The notes beneath the pieces are model-generated. The model was given only the letters and a program-made list of their open reading frames with translations, was not told the origin of the DNA and did no database searches. A stretch of 64,000 nucleotides of DNA from Nocardioides faecalis. Its GTDB lineage: Bacteria; Actinomycetota; Actinomycetes; Propionibacteriales; Nocardioidaceae. This document shows positions 10,534 through 19,133 of this stretch, piece after piece (within the stretch, counting starts at the first letter, position 1; the number at the start of each line of letters is the position of its first letter). The stretch is from assembly GCF_018388425.1 (NCBI RefSeq), contig NZ_CP074406.1, positions 3,348,001 through 3,412,000 on the forward strand, given 5' to 3'. The position numbers and the translations under genes were made by a program.

Positions 10534-12816
10534 TCAGCGGAAGGAGCGCAGCCGCAGGCTGTTGCTCACCACGAACACGCTGGAGAGCGCCATCGCGGCG
10601 CCGGCCAGCATCGGGCTGAGCAGGGCGGCGGCGGCCAGCGGCAACGCTGCGACGTTGTAGGCGAACGCCCAGAACAGGTTGCCCCGGATCGTGCGCAACG
10701 TACGACGTGCCAGCCGGATCCCGTCCGCGGCCACGCGCACGTCGCCGCTGACGATCGTCAGGTCGCTGGCCTCCCGGGCCACGTCGGTGCCGGTGCCCAT
10801 CGCGATCCCGAGGTCGGCCTGGGCGAGCGCGGCCGCGTCGTTGACGCCGTCGCCGACCATGGCCACCGCGTGCCCGGCCTGCTGCTTGGCGGCGACGAGG
10901 TCGCGCTTGTCGGCCGGCAGCACGCCGGCGACGACCTCCTCGATCCCGACGGCCGCGGCGACCGCGTGCGCGGCGCGCTCGTTGTCACCGGTCAGCAGCA
11001 CCGGGTGCAGCCCCAGGTCCCGCAGCCGGGCCACGGCCTCCGCGGCCCCCTCCTTGACGGTGTCGGCGACGGCGAGCACGCCGCGGGCCCGGCCGGCCCA
11101 GCCGACCACGACCGCGCTCGCGCCCTCGTCCTCGGCCTGCGCGACCAGCGCGGCGACCTCGTCCGACATCTCGAGGCCGTGCTCGACCAGGAACGCGGGC
11201 CGGCCCACCGCCGCGGCGCAGCCGTCCACGGTGCCGGTGACCCCGAGCCCGGAGTGGCTGGCGAAGTCGCCCAGCGTGCCGCGCTGCTCGGCGGGCACCA
11301 GGGCGGCGACGGCGCGGGCGATCGGGTGCTCCGAGCCCGCCTCGAGCGTGGCCGCGATCCGTCGTACGTCGTCGGCGGACTCGCCGGGGGCGGGGTGCAC
11401 GTCGGTGACGCGCATGGCGCCCGTGGTCAGGGTGCCGGTCTTGTCGAGGACCACGGTGTCGACGGCCCTGGCCGACTCCAGCGCCTCCGGTCCGCGGACC
11501 AGGATGCCGAGCTGGGCGCCGCGGCCGGTGCCGACCATCAGTGCCGTCGGTGTGGCCAGGCCCAGCGCGCACGGGCAGGCGATGATCAGCACGGCCACGG
11601 CCGCGGTGAACGCCACCGGCGCGCCGGCGCCCGCGCCGAGCCAGAAGCCGAGGGTGGCCACGGCGAGGGTGATCACGACCGGCACGAAGACGCCGGAGAT
11701 CCGGTCGGCGAGCCGCTGGACGGCCGCCTTGCCGGCCTGGGCGTCCTCGACCAGCCGCGCCATCTGCGCGATCTGGGTGTCGGCGCCGACCCGGCCGGCG
11801 CGCACGACGAGCCGGCCGCTGGTGTTGAGGGTGGCGCCCACGACGGCATCCCCCGGCGCCACCTCCACGGGCACGGACTCGCCGGTGACCAGGGAGACGT
11901 CGACCGCGGAGCGGCCGTCGACGACGATGCCGTCGGTGGCGATCTTCTCGCCGGGGCGGACCAGGAAGAGGTCGCCGACCGCCAGCTCGGCCGGCGGGAC
12001 CGTCGTCTCGGGGCCGTCCACGCCGTGGCGCAGCACCGCGACCTCCCGCAGGCCGGTATCGGCAAGCGCCCGCAGCGCGGCGCCGGCGCGGCGCTTGGAC
12101 CGCTTCTCGAAGTAGCGGCCGGCCAGCAGGAACACGGTGACGCCCGCGGCGGTTTCCAGGTAGATGTCGCCCAGCCCGCTGGTCGGCGCGTCGCCCCACC
12201 CGGGCAGCAGCCGGAACGGGTGACGCATGCCGTCGGCGCCGGCGTCGCCGAGGAACAGCGCGACCAGCGACCAGCCGAACGCGGCCAGCACCCCGAGCGA
12301 GACCAGGGTGTCCATCGTGGCCGCGCCGTGGCGCAGGTTGATCGCGGCGGCGCGGTGGAAGGGCCACGCGCCCCACGTGGCCACGGGCGCGGCGAGCGTC
12401 AGGGAGAGCCACTGCCAATGGTCGAACTGCAGCGGCGGCACCATCGCCAGCACGATCACGGGGACCGCGAGCACCGCGGAGACGACCAGCCGGGTGCGCA
12501 GGGCGTGCAGCTCGGGGTCGGCGGTCGCCTCGTCGACGGTCTCGCCCGTGCTGCCCGGGTCGCCGATGGTGCCGCCGTTGCTCGCCGGGGGGTGCGTGCC
12601 GCGGTGCACCCGGGCGCCGTACCCGGCGGCCTCGACGGTCTCGATCAGGGTGAGCACGTCGACGTCGGCGGAGTGCTGGACCCGGGCGCGCTCGGTGGCG
12701 TAGTTGACCGAGGCCGAGACCCCGTCGATCTTGTTCAGCTTGCGCTCGATGCGGTTCGCGCACGAGGCACAGGTCATCCCGGTGAGGTCGAGGTCGACCT
12801 CAGTGCTGGTGCTCAT
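10534..12816 (-). CDS. copA: Copper-translocating P-type ATPase
   Basis: Cu(I) exporter of the P1B class, 760 residues. An N-terminal heavy-metal-associated domain has GMTCASC at residues 13-19; the CPC transport site is at residues 414-416 ([13 protein letters not shown]), the phosphorylated Asp at residue 458 in DKTGTLTTG, the TGES phosphatase loop is upstream, and [10 protein letters not shown] forms the hinge. The start is the ATG at 12816, overlapping the 3' end of the upstream gene by 17 bases; the longer frame is antisense to it. It is last in the csoR-copZ operon, so copper-induced release of CsoR is the expected control. Confidence 0.95.
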   Translation of the reverse strand: MSTSTEVDLDLTGMTCASCANRIERKLNKIDGVSASVNYATERARVQHSADVDVLTLIETVEAAGYGARVHRGTHPPASNGGTIGDPGSTGETVDEATADPELHALRTRLVVSAVLAVPVIVLAMVPPLQFDHWQWLSLTLAAPVATWGAWPFHRAAAINLRHGAATMDTLVSLGVLAAFGWSLVALFLGDAGADGMRHPFRLLPGWGDAPTSGLGDIYLETAAGVTVFLLAGRYFEKRSKRRAGAALRALADTGLREVAVLRHGVDGPETTVPPAELAVGDLFLVRPGEKIATDGIVVDGRSAVDVSLVTGESVPVEVAPGDAVVGATLNTSGRLVVRAGRVGADTQIAQMARLVEDAQAGKAAVQRLADRISGVFVPVVITLAVATLGFWLGAGAGAPVAFTAAVAVLIIACPCALGLATPTALMVGTGRGAQLGILVRGPEALESARAVDTVVLDKTGTLTTGAMRVTDVHPAPGESADDVRRIAATLEAGSEHPIARAVAALVPAEQRGTLGDFASHSGLGVTGTVDGCAAAVGRPAFLVEHGLEMSDEVAALVAQAEDEGASAVVVGWAGRARGVLAVADTVKEGAAEAVARLRDLGLHPVLLTGDNERAAHAVAAAVGIEEVVAGVLPADKRDLVAAKQQAGHAVAMVGDGVNDAAALAQADLGIAMGTGTDVAREASDLTIVSGDVRVAADGIRLARRTLRTIRGNLFWAFAYNVAALPLAAAALLSPMLAGAAMALSSVFVVSNSLRLRSFR

Positions 12817-13687
12817 CACCAGCCCCCTCGTGGTCGGTGTCGGAGTCGCTCGTGGTGACGGCGAGCTCGGCGCGACGCACCTTCCCCTCGTGCTGGAACT
12901 CGAAGAACAGCCGGTAGCGCGCGGAGTCGGCGAGCGCGGCGTGGAAGCCCACCGATCCCCCGCTCGCGCCGTCCTCCGGGTGCACGTGCAGGTAGGAGAG
13001 GTCGTCGGCGCGAATCGCCACCAGGTGGCCGTAGGCGCCGAGGTAGGGCTCCAGGTCCGTGACGGGCTCGCCGTCGCGGGTGACGTGGAAGGTGAGCTCG
13101 GAGCCGGCGCGGGCCAGGTGCACGTCGTAGCCGTCGACGGTGTCCGTGTCGCTGTCGGCGGGCGGCTCGGTGGGCCGGAAGTCACCCGCGACCGCGACGT
13201 CGGCCTGGGTCAGCGTCGCGGAACCGCCGCTGGGCACGTAGTCGGCGTAGAGCCGCCAGCTGCCCGCATCCAGGTCGAGGCGCTGGCTCCACTCACCGGT
13301 GGCCGGGTCCAGCTCGGGGTGCACGTGCCGGTAGCCGCCGAGGTCGTGACGCACGGCGACCAGGTGGAGCAGCTTCTCGTGCTGCACGTCGTACGACGTG
13401 ACGGGCTCGCCGGCCGCGTCGCGGATCACGAAGGTGAGCTCCTGGCGCCCGGCGTCGTAGGCGGTGCGGGCCAGGTCCATCACGTTCGCCGCGGCCGGGT
13501 CCGCGGCTCCACCGTGGTCGTGGTCGCCGTCGGCGGGCTTCAGGACCAGGCGGTCACCGTGGCCGTGCCGGTCGTCGTCGGCGTCGTCGGCGCCGATCGG
13601 GCCGACGGCCCCGCCGAGCGCGAAGGCGGCGCCGAAGCCGAGGCCCAGCACGACGAGGAGGGCCACGACGCGCTGCCAGGCGTTCAC
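12800..13687 (-). CDS. His-rich secreted copper-operon protein
   Basis: 295-residue protein with one N-terminal hydrophobic segment (residues 8-26), so exported or membrane anchored. A His/Asp-rich stretch ([17 protein letters not shown]) follows and the protein ends EGAGDEHQH, both likely metal ligands. Two similar beta-rich halves each carry a YRHVHPE or YLHVHPE motif. The GTG start overlaps the copZ stop as GTGA and the stop overlaps copA, so it is translationally coupled into the copper operon. A periplasmic copper-binding role is inferred; the family has no firm function that I can name. Confidence 0.85.
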   Translation of the reverse strand: MNAWQRVVALLVVLGLGFGAAFALGGAVGPIGADDADDDRHGHGDRLVLKPADGDHDHGGAADPAAANVMDLARTAYDAGRQELTFVIRDAAGEPVTSYDVQHEKLLHLVAVRHDLGGYRHVHPELDPATGEWSQRLDLDAGSWRLYADYVPSGGSATLTQADVAVAGDFRPTEPPADSDTDTVDGYDVHLARAGSELTFHVTRDGEPVTDLEPYLGAYGHLVAIRADDLSYLHVHPEDGASGGSVGFHAALADSARYRLFFEFQHEGKVRRAELAVTTSDSDTDHEGAGDEHQH

Positions 13688-13923
13688 GACGGGTCGGTCT
13701 GCTCGGCAGCGGGTCCGTCGGCGAGGGTGTAGCCGGCCTCGGCGACCGCCGCTGCGACGGCGGAGCGCTCCAGCGGGGCGGCGCTGGTGATCACGACGGC
13801 GCCGGTCTCGAAGCTGGCCTGGACGTCCTCGACGCCGGGGATCTCGCTGATCTCCTCGGTGACCGAGGCGGCGCAGTGCCCGCAGGTCATCCCGGTGACG
13901 GTCCAGGAGGTGGTGGTGCTCAT
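13684..13923 (-). CDS. copZ: Heavy-metal-associated domain protein (CopZ-like copper chaperone)
   Basis: 79-residue single-domain cytoplasmic protein with the metal site GMTCGHC at residues 11-17 and the beta-alpha-beta pattern of copper chaperones. It would carry Cu(I) to the HMA domain of CopA. It lies 66 bases after csoR and its stop overlaps the next start (GTGA). The C-terminal 15 residues beyond the domain are acidic. Confidence 0.92.
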   Translation of the reverse strand: MSTTTSWTVTGMTCGHCAASVTEEISEIPGVEDVQASFETGAVVITSAAPLERSAVAAAVAEAGYTLADGPAAEQTDPS

Positions 13924-13989
13924 CGGTCGTCTCCTTCGACGCTCTCGAACAGGGCTGGTGGTGGCGGGTGGCTGGTGGTTGGGGGCGGC

Positions 13990-14298
13990 TCAGGAGCGGA
14001 CGAGCCGGGCGATGGCGGCCATCGCCTCGTCGACCTTCTCCCTGGCCTCGGCGTCGCCGGCACGGGCGGCACCGACCACGCAGTGGCTGAGGTGCTCCTC
14101 GAGCAGGCCGAGGGAGAACGACTCCAGCGCCCTGGTCATCGCGGCGACCTGGGTGAGGATGTCGATGCAGTACTTCTCCTCCTCGACCATCCGCTGCAGC
14201 CCGCGGGCCTGCCCCTCGATCCGGCGCAACCGCTTGAGGTAGTCGTCCTTGCGGTTGATGTAGCCGTGGTGGTGCTGCGTCTGGTCGACCTCGGTCAT
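13990..14298 (-). CDS. csoR: Copper-sensing repressor CsoR
   Basis: DNA-binding all-helical repressor of the CsoR/RcnR family, 102 residues from the chosen ATG. The Cu(I) ligand set is complete: Cys44, His69 and Cys73, with the spacing (25 and 4) of M. tuberculosis CsoR. The helix 1 motif DDYLKRLRRIEGQARGLQRM is typical. A second ATG at 14310 would add MVTG, but it lies inside the operator and lacks a usable ribosome site. It is the first gene of csoR-copZ-secreted protein-copA and probably represses itself and the operon. Confidence 0.93.
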   Translation of the reverse strand: MTEVDQTQHHHGYINRKDDYLKRLRRIEGQARGLQRMVEEEKYCIDILTQVAAMTRALESFSLGLLEEHLSHCVVGAARAGDAEAREKVDEAMAAIARLVRS

Positions 14299-14309
14299 GC
14301 CGGTAACCA

Positions 14310-14324
14310 TACCCCCCTAGGGTA
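14310..14324 (-). promoter_or_regulatory. CsoR-like operator
   Basis: TACCCCCCTAGGGTA, an inverted repeat with TACCC/GGGTA arms around a GC core, resembles known CsoR operators and lies directly before csoR. Its position within a dozen bases of the likely start implies that repressor would cover the promoter. Confidence 0.7.
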
Positions 14325-14405
14325 AGTACCTCAAGGGACGGCGCGAAGCGGTCGGCCGAGGCACCGACGCGAGACGGGTCGAACCAGGCCGAGCCGGGTT
14401 GGGCT

Positions 14406-14558
14406 TCAGGCGAAGTGCGCGACGCCGAGGATGCGGTCGATCTCGTACTGCGGCAACCGGTCGTCGGAGGCGGTCGCGGCGATGATCAGGTTCGTGGTGA
14501 GCTCGACCTCCACGAGGAGGTCGTCGTCGTCGAGGGAGATGTCGAACTGGTCGCCCAT
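14406..14558 (-). CDS. Small acidic hypothetical protein
   Basis: 50-residue protein of unknown function. A GGGAGG ribosome site lies just upstream of the ATG at 14558; the open frame continues upstream through the hairpin at 14647, which argues against a longer protein. It is very acidic (SLDDDDLLVEVEL near the start), then has a Leu/Ile/Ala-rich stretch and DRLPQYEIDRILGV. No signal or membrane segment. It lies downstream of cspA behind a terminator, so it is probably separately transcribed. Confidence 0.6.
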   Translation of the reverse strand: MGDQFDISLDDDDLLVEVELTTNLIIAATASDDRLPQYEIDRILGVAHFA

Positions 14559-14635
14559 CTTTCCCTCCCCGGCATTGCTGAGCGCGTGCCCCCGGCCCCA
14601 TCGTCTCCCGGATCGTAGGCAGAAACCTGAGACTT

Positions 14636-14676
14636 CAGGAAAATTGCATGTGGCCCCACCGGGGTGGGGCCACATG
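14636..14676 (-). terminator. Rho-independent terminator after cspA
   Basis: A perfect 14-bp stem at 14647-14676 with a tight loop is followed on the minus strand by CAATTTTCC. It lies downstream of the cold-shock gene and upstream of the small acidic ORF. Confidence 0.85.
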
Positions 14677-14728
14677 GGTCGGGGTCAGCGGGCCTCGCGG
14701 TCCGCCGCCCCTCTCAGCTCGGTCTCAC

Positions 14729-14932
14729 TCAGAGAGGACGGACGTTCTCCGCCTGCGGGCCCTTGGGACCCTGGGTGACGTCGAACTCGACCTTCTGGTT
14801 GTCCTCGAGGGACTTGTAGCCGTTGCTCTGGATCGCAGAGAAGTGGACGAAGACGTCGTCGCCTCCACCCTCCTGCTCGATGAAGCCGAAGCCCTTCTCG
14901 GCGCTGAACCACTTGACGGTGCCCTGAGCCAT
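14729..14932 (-). CDS. cspA: Cold-shock protein (CspA family)
   Basis: 67-residue single OB-fold RNA/DNA-binding protein, full family length. RNP1 (KGFGFIEQE) and RNP2 (DVFVHFSAI) are both present. The ATG at 14932 gives the standard [18 protein letters not shown] beginning, with an AGGAG ribosome site further upstream than usual. The long upstream gap fits the structured leaders common for csp mRNAs, but no specific element was identified. Confidence 0.95.
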   Translation of the reverse strand: MAQGTVKWFSAEKGFGFIEQEGGGDDVFVHFSAIQSNGYKSLEDNQKVEFDVTQGPKGPQAENVRPL

Positions 14933-15264
14933 GTTGCTCGTCACTCCTCGTGTCGGGGCGAGAGCCGCCACCTCGACGGCCCGCAGCGAATGCGATGACA
15001 CGTCGCTCCGACCCGTGATGGGACACCACAAACCAGATACGCCGTCGGCCACATGCTCCGCAGGCGTTCACCTTCGAACTGCATCCTCTGCGTGATCGAC
15101 CCTACCAATCTGGTGCAGATTCGTAACCCGTCCTGCAACAAGTTCTTGTTCGGCTTCAATGAAGGTTCTGCTACGCACCCGTGTCGGTCGCGGAAACGCG
15201 GGTGCGCCCGCAGGCGCATCGCCTGGGCCGTATGGCGGCGCCTCGGCTCGGGTAGCACTGCGCC
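14933..15264. other. Divergent intergenic region, cspA leader
   Basis: 332 bases between divergent cspA and the TspO gene. No convincing ORF. The composition is markedly less GC-rich between about 15060 and 15170, consistent with promoters and a long csp leader. No promoter could be assigned with confidence. Confidence 0.5.
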
Positions 15265-15759
15265 ATGGCCTCGGACACGCTGCTCGGCACCCGCGTACGA
15301 CGTGCCGACCTCGTCGCGCTGGCGGTCGTGGTGCTCCTGGTGGTGGCCGCGGCCGGGTTCGGCTCGCTGGCCGCGCAGGACTCGCGCAGCACCTACGACA
15401 ACCTCGACACGCCCCCGTTCGCTCCCCCGGGCTGGCTGTTCGGGCCGATGTGGAGCCTGCTCTACCTGTTGATCGCCCTCTCCGCGTGGCTGACCTGGCT
15501 CGCGGTGCGCCGGGTCGACGTGGCGCTGGGGACGTGGCTGGTGCAGCTGGTGCTGAACGCCGCGTGGACGCCGCTGTTCTTCGGCGGCGACAAGTACTGG
15601 ATCGCGTTCGTCGAGCTGTGCGCGCTGGTGGTGGCGATCGTGGCGACGATCGTGCTCTTCGTCAGGCGCCGCCGCCTGGCCGGCGTGCTGTTGCTGCCCT
15701 ACCTGGGGTGGGTGGGCTACGCCGGCGCCCTGAACCTGGCGATCGCTCTCGCGAACTGA
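15265..15759 (+). CDS. TspO/MBR family membrane protein
   Basis: 164-residue protein with five hydrophobic segments, the TspO/peripheral benzodiazepine receptor architecture. Family residues are visible in FAPPGWLFGPMWSLLYLLI and in the NAAWTPLFFGG loop. These proteins bind tetrapyrroles and sterol-like ligands; the ligand here is unknown. It starts with ATG at 15265, lacks an obvious strong ribosome site, and is followed by a gap before the opposite-strand surface locus. Confidence 0.88.
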   Translation: MASDTLLGTRVRRADLVALAVVVLLVVAAAGFGSLAAQDSRSTYDNLDTPPFAPPGWLFGPMWSLLYLLIALSAWLTWLAVRRVDVALGTWLVQLVLNAAWTPLFFGGDKYWIAFVELCALVVAIVATIVLFVRRRRLAGVLLLPYLGWVGYAGALNLAIALAN

Positions 15760-15822
15760 CCTCGGTCAGGGGCGGCGGCAGCTCACCCGCCTTTCGTGCT
15801 CCTCGCGGAGCACCGGCGCTCT

Positions 15823-15993
15823 TCAGAGCTCGCCGTTACGGGGGATCACCCGCCACAGGGCGGACCCGGCTGCGATCAGCGCGAACACCGCGAGCAGGAT
15901 CCACACGAGGTCCGCTCCCGTCAGCGCGAGCGCGCCCCCGGCGAGCCCGGCCGGTACCGTCGCCGGCAGCAGGCTGGTCGGTGCGTCATACAT
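15823..15993 (-). CDS. Mini protein with LALTG cell-wall sorting signal
   Basis: 56-residue protein. Translation gives a short N-terminus rich in Ala/Pro/Leu, then LALTG at about residues 24-28, a hydrophobic stretch of about 20 residues (LVWILLAVFALIAAGSALW) and a basic tail (RVIPRN). That order (LxxTG, hydrophobic span, positive charge) is the sortase sorting-signal architecture, and LAxTG is a motif recognised by some actinobacterial sortases. A strong GGAGG ribosome site overlaps the end of the glycosyltransferase gene, whose stop is two bases upstream, so the two are coupled. It has no separate N-terminal signal peptide. A sortase gene lies 1.3 kb away on the other strand. Substrate status is inferred. 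Confidence 0.72.
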   Translation of the reverse strand: MYDAPTSLLPATVPAGLAGGALALTGADLVWILLAVFALIAAGSALWRVIPRNGEL

Positions 15994-15995
15994 GG

Positions 15996-17084
15996 TCACC
16001 ACCTCCTCTCACGGCGCAGGACGACGTCGGTGTACGCCTTGGCGTGCACCACTTGCAGGAAGATGTCGTAGAAGATCTCGTACATCGAGGCGGCCAGGAG
16101 CATCCGCCAGGGACCGCGGTCCTTGACCGTGACGATCCGCTCGACGACGAACACCGCAGTGATCGCCAGCCAGAACGGCCGGATGTACAGGCCGCCGTAG
16201 GCGTAGAGCGACCACGCGATGCTGCCGAGGAAGATCGCCGTGACGATGATGCCGAGGGCGGTGAACATCTGCCGCCCCCAGTAGCGCCAGGTCACCCGGG
16301 TCACGCCGTACTGCACGCAGTTCTCGAGGGCTCCCCTCTTCCAGCGCAGGCGCTGGTTCCACAGTGCACGCCAGGTCGGCATGACCTCGGTGGTCAACGT
16401 GCACTCCTTGGGGGAGAGCACGCTGTAGCCCAGGTGCTTGAGCGCGAAGGTCAGCTCGTTGTCCTCGGTCAGCACGGTCGTGTCGTAGATCCCGCCGCGG
16501 CCGTCGCCGCGGGGGATGCGTCCGTCGAGGCGTGCCCGGGAGACCTCGCGCAGCGTGGGGACCCGGAGGACGGCTGCGGTGCCGGTGACGACCAGGCACT
16601 TGCCCTTGAGCCGGCGCACGTCGCGGGCGTAGCGCGCGTACTCGTTGCGCTGCAGGTGACCGACGAAGGTGTGGTCGTCGCGGCCGCGGAACGTGCCGCC
16701 CACGGCGCCCAGCTTCGGGTCGCTGTTGAGGTAGCGGACCGCTGCGAGCACGAAGCCCTGGTCGAGCGCGCTGTCGGCGTCCTGGATCAGGACCGCGGCG
16801 TCGTCGCCCAGCTGTGGGAGCAGGACCGCGAGCGCCTGGTTGAGCGCCCCGGCCTTCTTGTCGGTGTTCCCGACGGTCTCGAAGACCTCGGCCCCCGCCT
16901 CGCGGGATATGCGGACGGTGTCGTCGGTGCAGTTGTCGGCGACGACGATGATCCGCTCGGGTGCGTGCTCCTGGACCTGCAGTCCCTGGATCGCGTCCGT
17001 GATGACCTCGGCCTCGTTGTGTGCCGGGACGAGGGCCACGACCTGGCGAACCTCTGCGACCGAGTCCGAGACCACCGTCCTCAT
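15996..17084 (-). CDS. Family 2 glycosyltransferase, processive type
   Basis: Membrane-bound GT2 enzyme of about 362 residues. The nucleotide-sugar motif DADS is near residues 102-105, the catalytic-base motif LTEDNELT near 195, and the processive-synthase motif QRLRWKRG near 225, all in the order found in cellulose, chitin and hyaluronan synthase-like proteins. Two or more C-terminal membrane segments follow. I choose the ATG at 17084 (MRTVVSDSV) next to AAGGAG; a GTG nine bases on is possible and the frame extends 35 codons upstream. It forms an operon with the LALTG mini protein and is divergent from the sortase. The polysaccharide made is unknown. Confidence 0.85.
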   Translation of the reverse strand: MRTVVSDSVAEVRQVVALVPAHNEAEVITDAIQGLQVQEHAPERIIVVADNCTDDTVRISREAGAEVFETVGNTDKKAGALNQALAVLLPQLGDDAAVLIQDADSALDQGFVLAAVRYLNSDPKLGAVGGTFRGRDDHTFVGHLQRNEYARYARDVRRLKGKCLVVTGTAAVLRVPTLREVSRARLDGRIPRGDGRGGIYDTTVLTEDNELTFALKHLGYSVLSPKECTLTTEVMPTWRALWNQRLRWKRGALENCVQYGVTRVTWRYWGRQMFTALGIIVTAIFLGSIAWSLYAYGGLYIRPFWLAITAVFVVERIVTVKDRGPWRMLLAASMYEIFYDIFLQVVHAKAYTDVVLRRERRW

Positions 17085-17214
17085 CTCCTTCCTCGCTCCC
17101 GGCTGGGCCTTCCAGCCGCTCTGCCCGTCCTCCTCGGGCACTTCCAACATCCCGCGATCGGCGCTCGGAGCCTTCGGCCATAGGTCCACTCCCGAGGTCC
17201 GATCGGAGGTGGTC

Positions 17215-17238
17215 CGGATCGACTTTCGGATCGACCTT
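17215..17238. repeat. 12-bp tandem repeat in divergent promoter region
   Basis: CGGATCGACTTT and CGGATCGACCTT are adjacent at about 17215-17238, between the divergent glycosyltransferase and sortase genes (216-bp gap). It could be a regulator site, for example for the response regulator encoded downstream. This is inference. Confidence 0.4.
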
Positions 17239-17300
17239 CGCCACGTGTTCCGCTACGCGCGGACGACGTCGCGCGCGCGCGTGAGGGCGATCCTGGAGAC

Positions 17301-18002
17301 GTGAGAACCTCGGACCTCGACCGCACCGGCCGGCTCGGACGCACGGGCCGGGTGGTGCTCGCCGTCGTCCTCGTGCTCCTCGCCGTCGGCGCTCTCGCCC
17401 AGGTCCCGCTCGCGACCTACCAGGCGACGCTCGAGCAGACGGTGGCCTTCCTGCTCGGCCGGAGCACCGAGACGTACGACGAGGAGGCCGCCCGCGTCGC
17501 CGGCGACCCCGCCGCCGACACGGCGGCGGGCCAGCAGGCCGCGGAGCCGAGCCAGGAGGCGGAGGCGGAGCACGGACCCCTCTCGCTGGCCGTCTCGGCG
17601 TGGGACCGCACGTTCCGCGTCGTCGACGTGGCCCGCGGCGACCAGGGCGCGCTCGTGCCCCCGGACGACGTGAAGACCCTGGGCCGCTGGGACCAGGGCG
17701 CCTTGCCCGGGGACGGGTCCGGGACGGTCGTGCTGGTGGTGCACCGCGACAGCGCGAAGCAGGGCAGGGGGCCCTTCGCCCACCTGGAGGAGCTGCCCAT
17801 GGGGTCGGAGGTGACGCTGGGCGGACAGACCTACCGGCTGGAGTCGCTGGACACCTACGCGAAGAGCGAGCTGCCGGCCCAGAAGGTGTTCGGCCAGGAC
17901 GGGCCCGAGCGGCTCGTGATCGTGACCTGCGGTGGCAGCTACTCCTCCGCTCGCGGATGGGACTCCAACCTCGTGGCGACATTCGTGCCGACCCTCACCT
18001 AG
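17301..18002 (+). CDS. Sortase (class F/E-like)
   Basis: 233-residue extracytoplasmic transpeptidase anchored by a membrane segment at residues 17-35, then a Glu/Ala-rich linker and a sortase domain from about residue 95. The catalytic set is visible: His148 (LVVHRDS), Cys210 (LVIVTCGG), and a downstream Arg218. The usual GHVD motif around the histidine is altered to VHRDS. It is first in an operon with a histidine kinase (nine bases downstream) and response regulator. The LALTG mini protein across the divergent promoter is the only sorting-signal protein I saw in the window. Confidence 0.86.
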   Translation: MRTSDLDRTGRLGRTGRVVLAVVLVLLAVGALAQVPLATYQATLEQTVAFLLGRSTETYDEEAARVAGDPAADTAAGQQAAEPSQEAEAEHGPLSLAVSAWDRTFRVVDVARGDQGALVPPDDVKTLGRWDQGALPGDGSGTVVLVVHRDSAKQGRGPFAHLEELPMGSEVTLGGQTYRLESLDTYAKSELPAQKVFGQDGPERLVIVTCGGSYSSARGWDSNLVATFVPTLT

Positions 18003-18011
18003 GGTGACGAG

Positions 18012-19133
18012 GTGGCGTCAGGGTGGGCTCGGCCCCTCGCGTCGGGCTGGACGCTCGACGTGGTCGTCGTCGCGGTCACCCTGGCCATCGCCGCCTCGGA
18101 GATGGTGCAGGGCCGCCCCCACGAACCGACCCCGCTGCGTCTGGGCGTCTCGCTGCTGTGCTGCGTCGCCATCTTCTGGCGACGTCGCCAGCCCGAGCTG
18201 GTGCTGGGGATCGCCGTGCTGGGCCTGGTGCTCGCCCAGCAGCCGGGCCCGATCATCCTCGCGGTCGGGACCGTGGCGGAGGTCCACGGCGCGAGCCGGC
18301 GCACCTGGATCGTGCTCGCCCTCGTCTCGGTGCCGACCCTGGTGGAGCTCGCCACGCGCATCGGCCCGCTGGCCACCGTGCTGGCCTGGGGGGCGCTGGT
18401 GGCGTTCCCGACCGCCGTGGGCATCACCGTCGCGGGGAACAGGGCGACCGCGGCCTCACTGGCCGAGGAGCGTGCGCGCCGCGCCGCCGACGTCGCGCGC
18501 CGCGACGAACGCACGCGCATCGCCCGCGAGATGCACGACGTGGTGGCCCACCAGGTCAGCCTGATCGCGCTGCAGGCCGGCGCCCTGGAGGTGTCGGCGG
18601 ACAATCCGCAGACGGTGGAGTCCGCGCAGATGATCCGGCGCACCGCTCGTCAGGCGCTCGAGGAGCTGCGCACCGTCGTCGGCCTGCTGCGCACCACCGA
18701 GTCCGCGCACGAGGAGCGGGCCCCGCGGACCACCCTGGCCGAGGTCCGCGCACTCGTGGACGAGTGGCGCGAGGCCGGCATGGACGTGACGCTGCAGGAC
18801 CGCACGCCGCCGGGCTTCCTCGACGCCTGTCCCCCGCGGGTGGCCCGGACGTCGTACCGGGTCGTGCGCGAAGCGCTGACCAACGTCAGCAAGCACGCCG
18901 CGGGCGCCACGGCCACGGTCGAGCTGAGTGAGGACGAGGGACGGCTGTGCCTGGTGGTGCGCAACGGCGTCGGCACCCGTACGTCCTCCCGTGCGGCCAC
19001 CGGCGCCGGCGTCGGGCTCTACGGGATGCGGGAACGCGTGGCCCTGCTCGGCGGCACCTTCCACGCGGGTTCGGAGCCCGATGGCGGGTACTGCGTCCGC
19101 GCACTGCTGCCCATGATCGGAGACCTCATATGA
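18012..19133 (+). CDS. Two-component sensor histidine kinase (NarL-type partner)
   Basis: 373-residue membrane histidine kinase. Residues 15-145 hold four to five hydrophobic segments; the HisKA_3 dimerisation domain has the phospho-acceptor His175 in RIAREMHDVVAHQ, and the HATPase domain ends with GVGLYGMRERVALLGG. A GTG start at 18012 is nine bases after the sortase gene. Its TGA overlaps the ATG of the response regulator, so sensor and regulator are coupled. There is no extracytoplasmic sensing domain of any size, so the signal is probably membrane-derived. Confidence 0.93.
   Translation: MASGWARPLASGWTLDVVVVAVTLAIAASEMVQGRPHEPTPLRLGVSLLCCVAIFWRRRQPELVLGIAVLGLVLAQQPGPIILAVGTVAEVHGASRRTWIVLALVSVPTLVELATRIGPLATVLAWGALVAFPTAVGITVAGNRATAASLAEERARRAADVARRDERTRIAREMHDVVAHQVSLIALQAGALEVSADNPQTVESAQMIRRTARQALEELRTVVGLLRTTESAHEERAPRTTLAEVRALVDEWREAGMDVTLQDRTPPGFLDACPPRVARTSYRVVREALTNVSKHAAGATATVELSEDEGRLCLVVRNGVGTRTSSRAATGAGVGLYGMRERVALLGGTFHAGSEPDGGYCVRALLPMIGDLI

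Noticed and set aside
10870..12858. 662-residue + strand frame across copA
   Set aside because: Antisense shadow of the copper ATPase with no domain and repetitive composition.
14933..15264. Riboswitch or thermosensor in the cspA leader
   Set aside because: A long leader is expected, but I could not identify a specific conserved RNA structure by eye.
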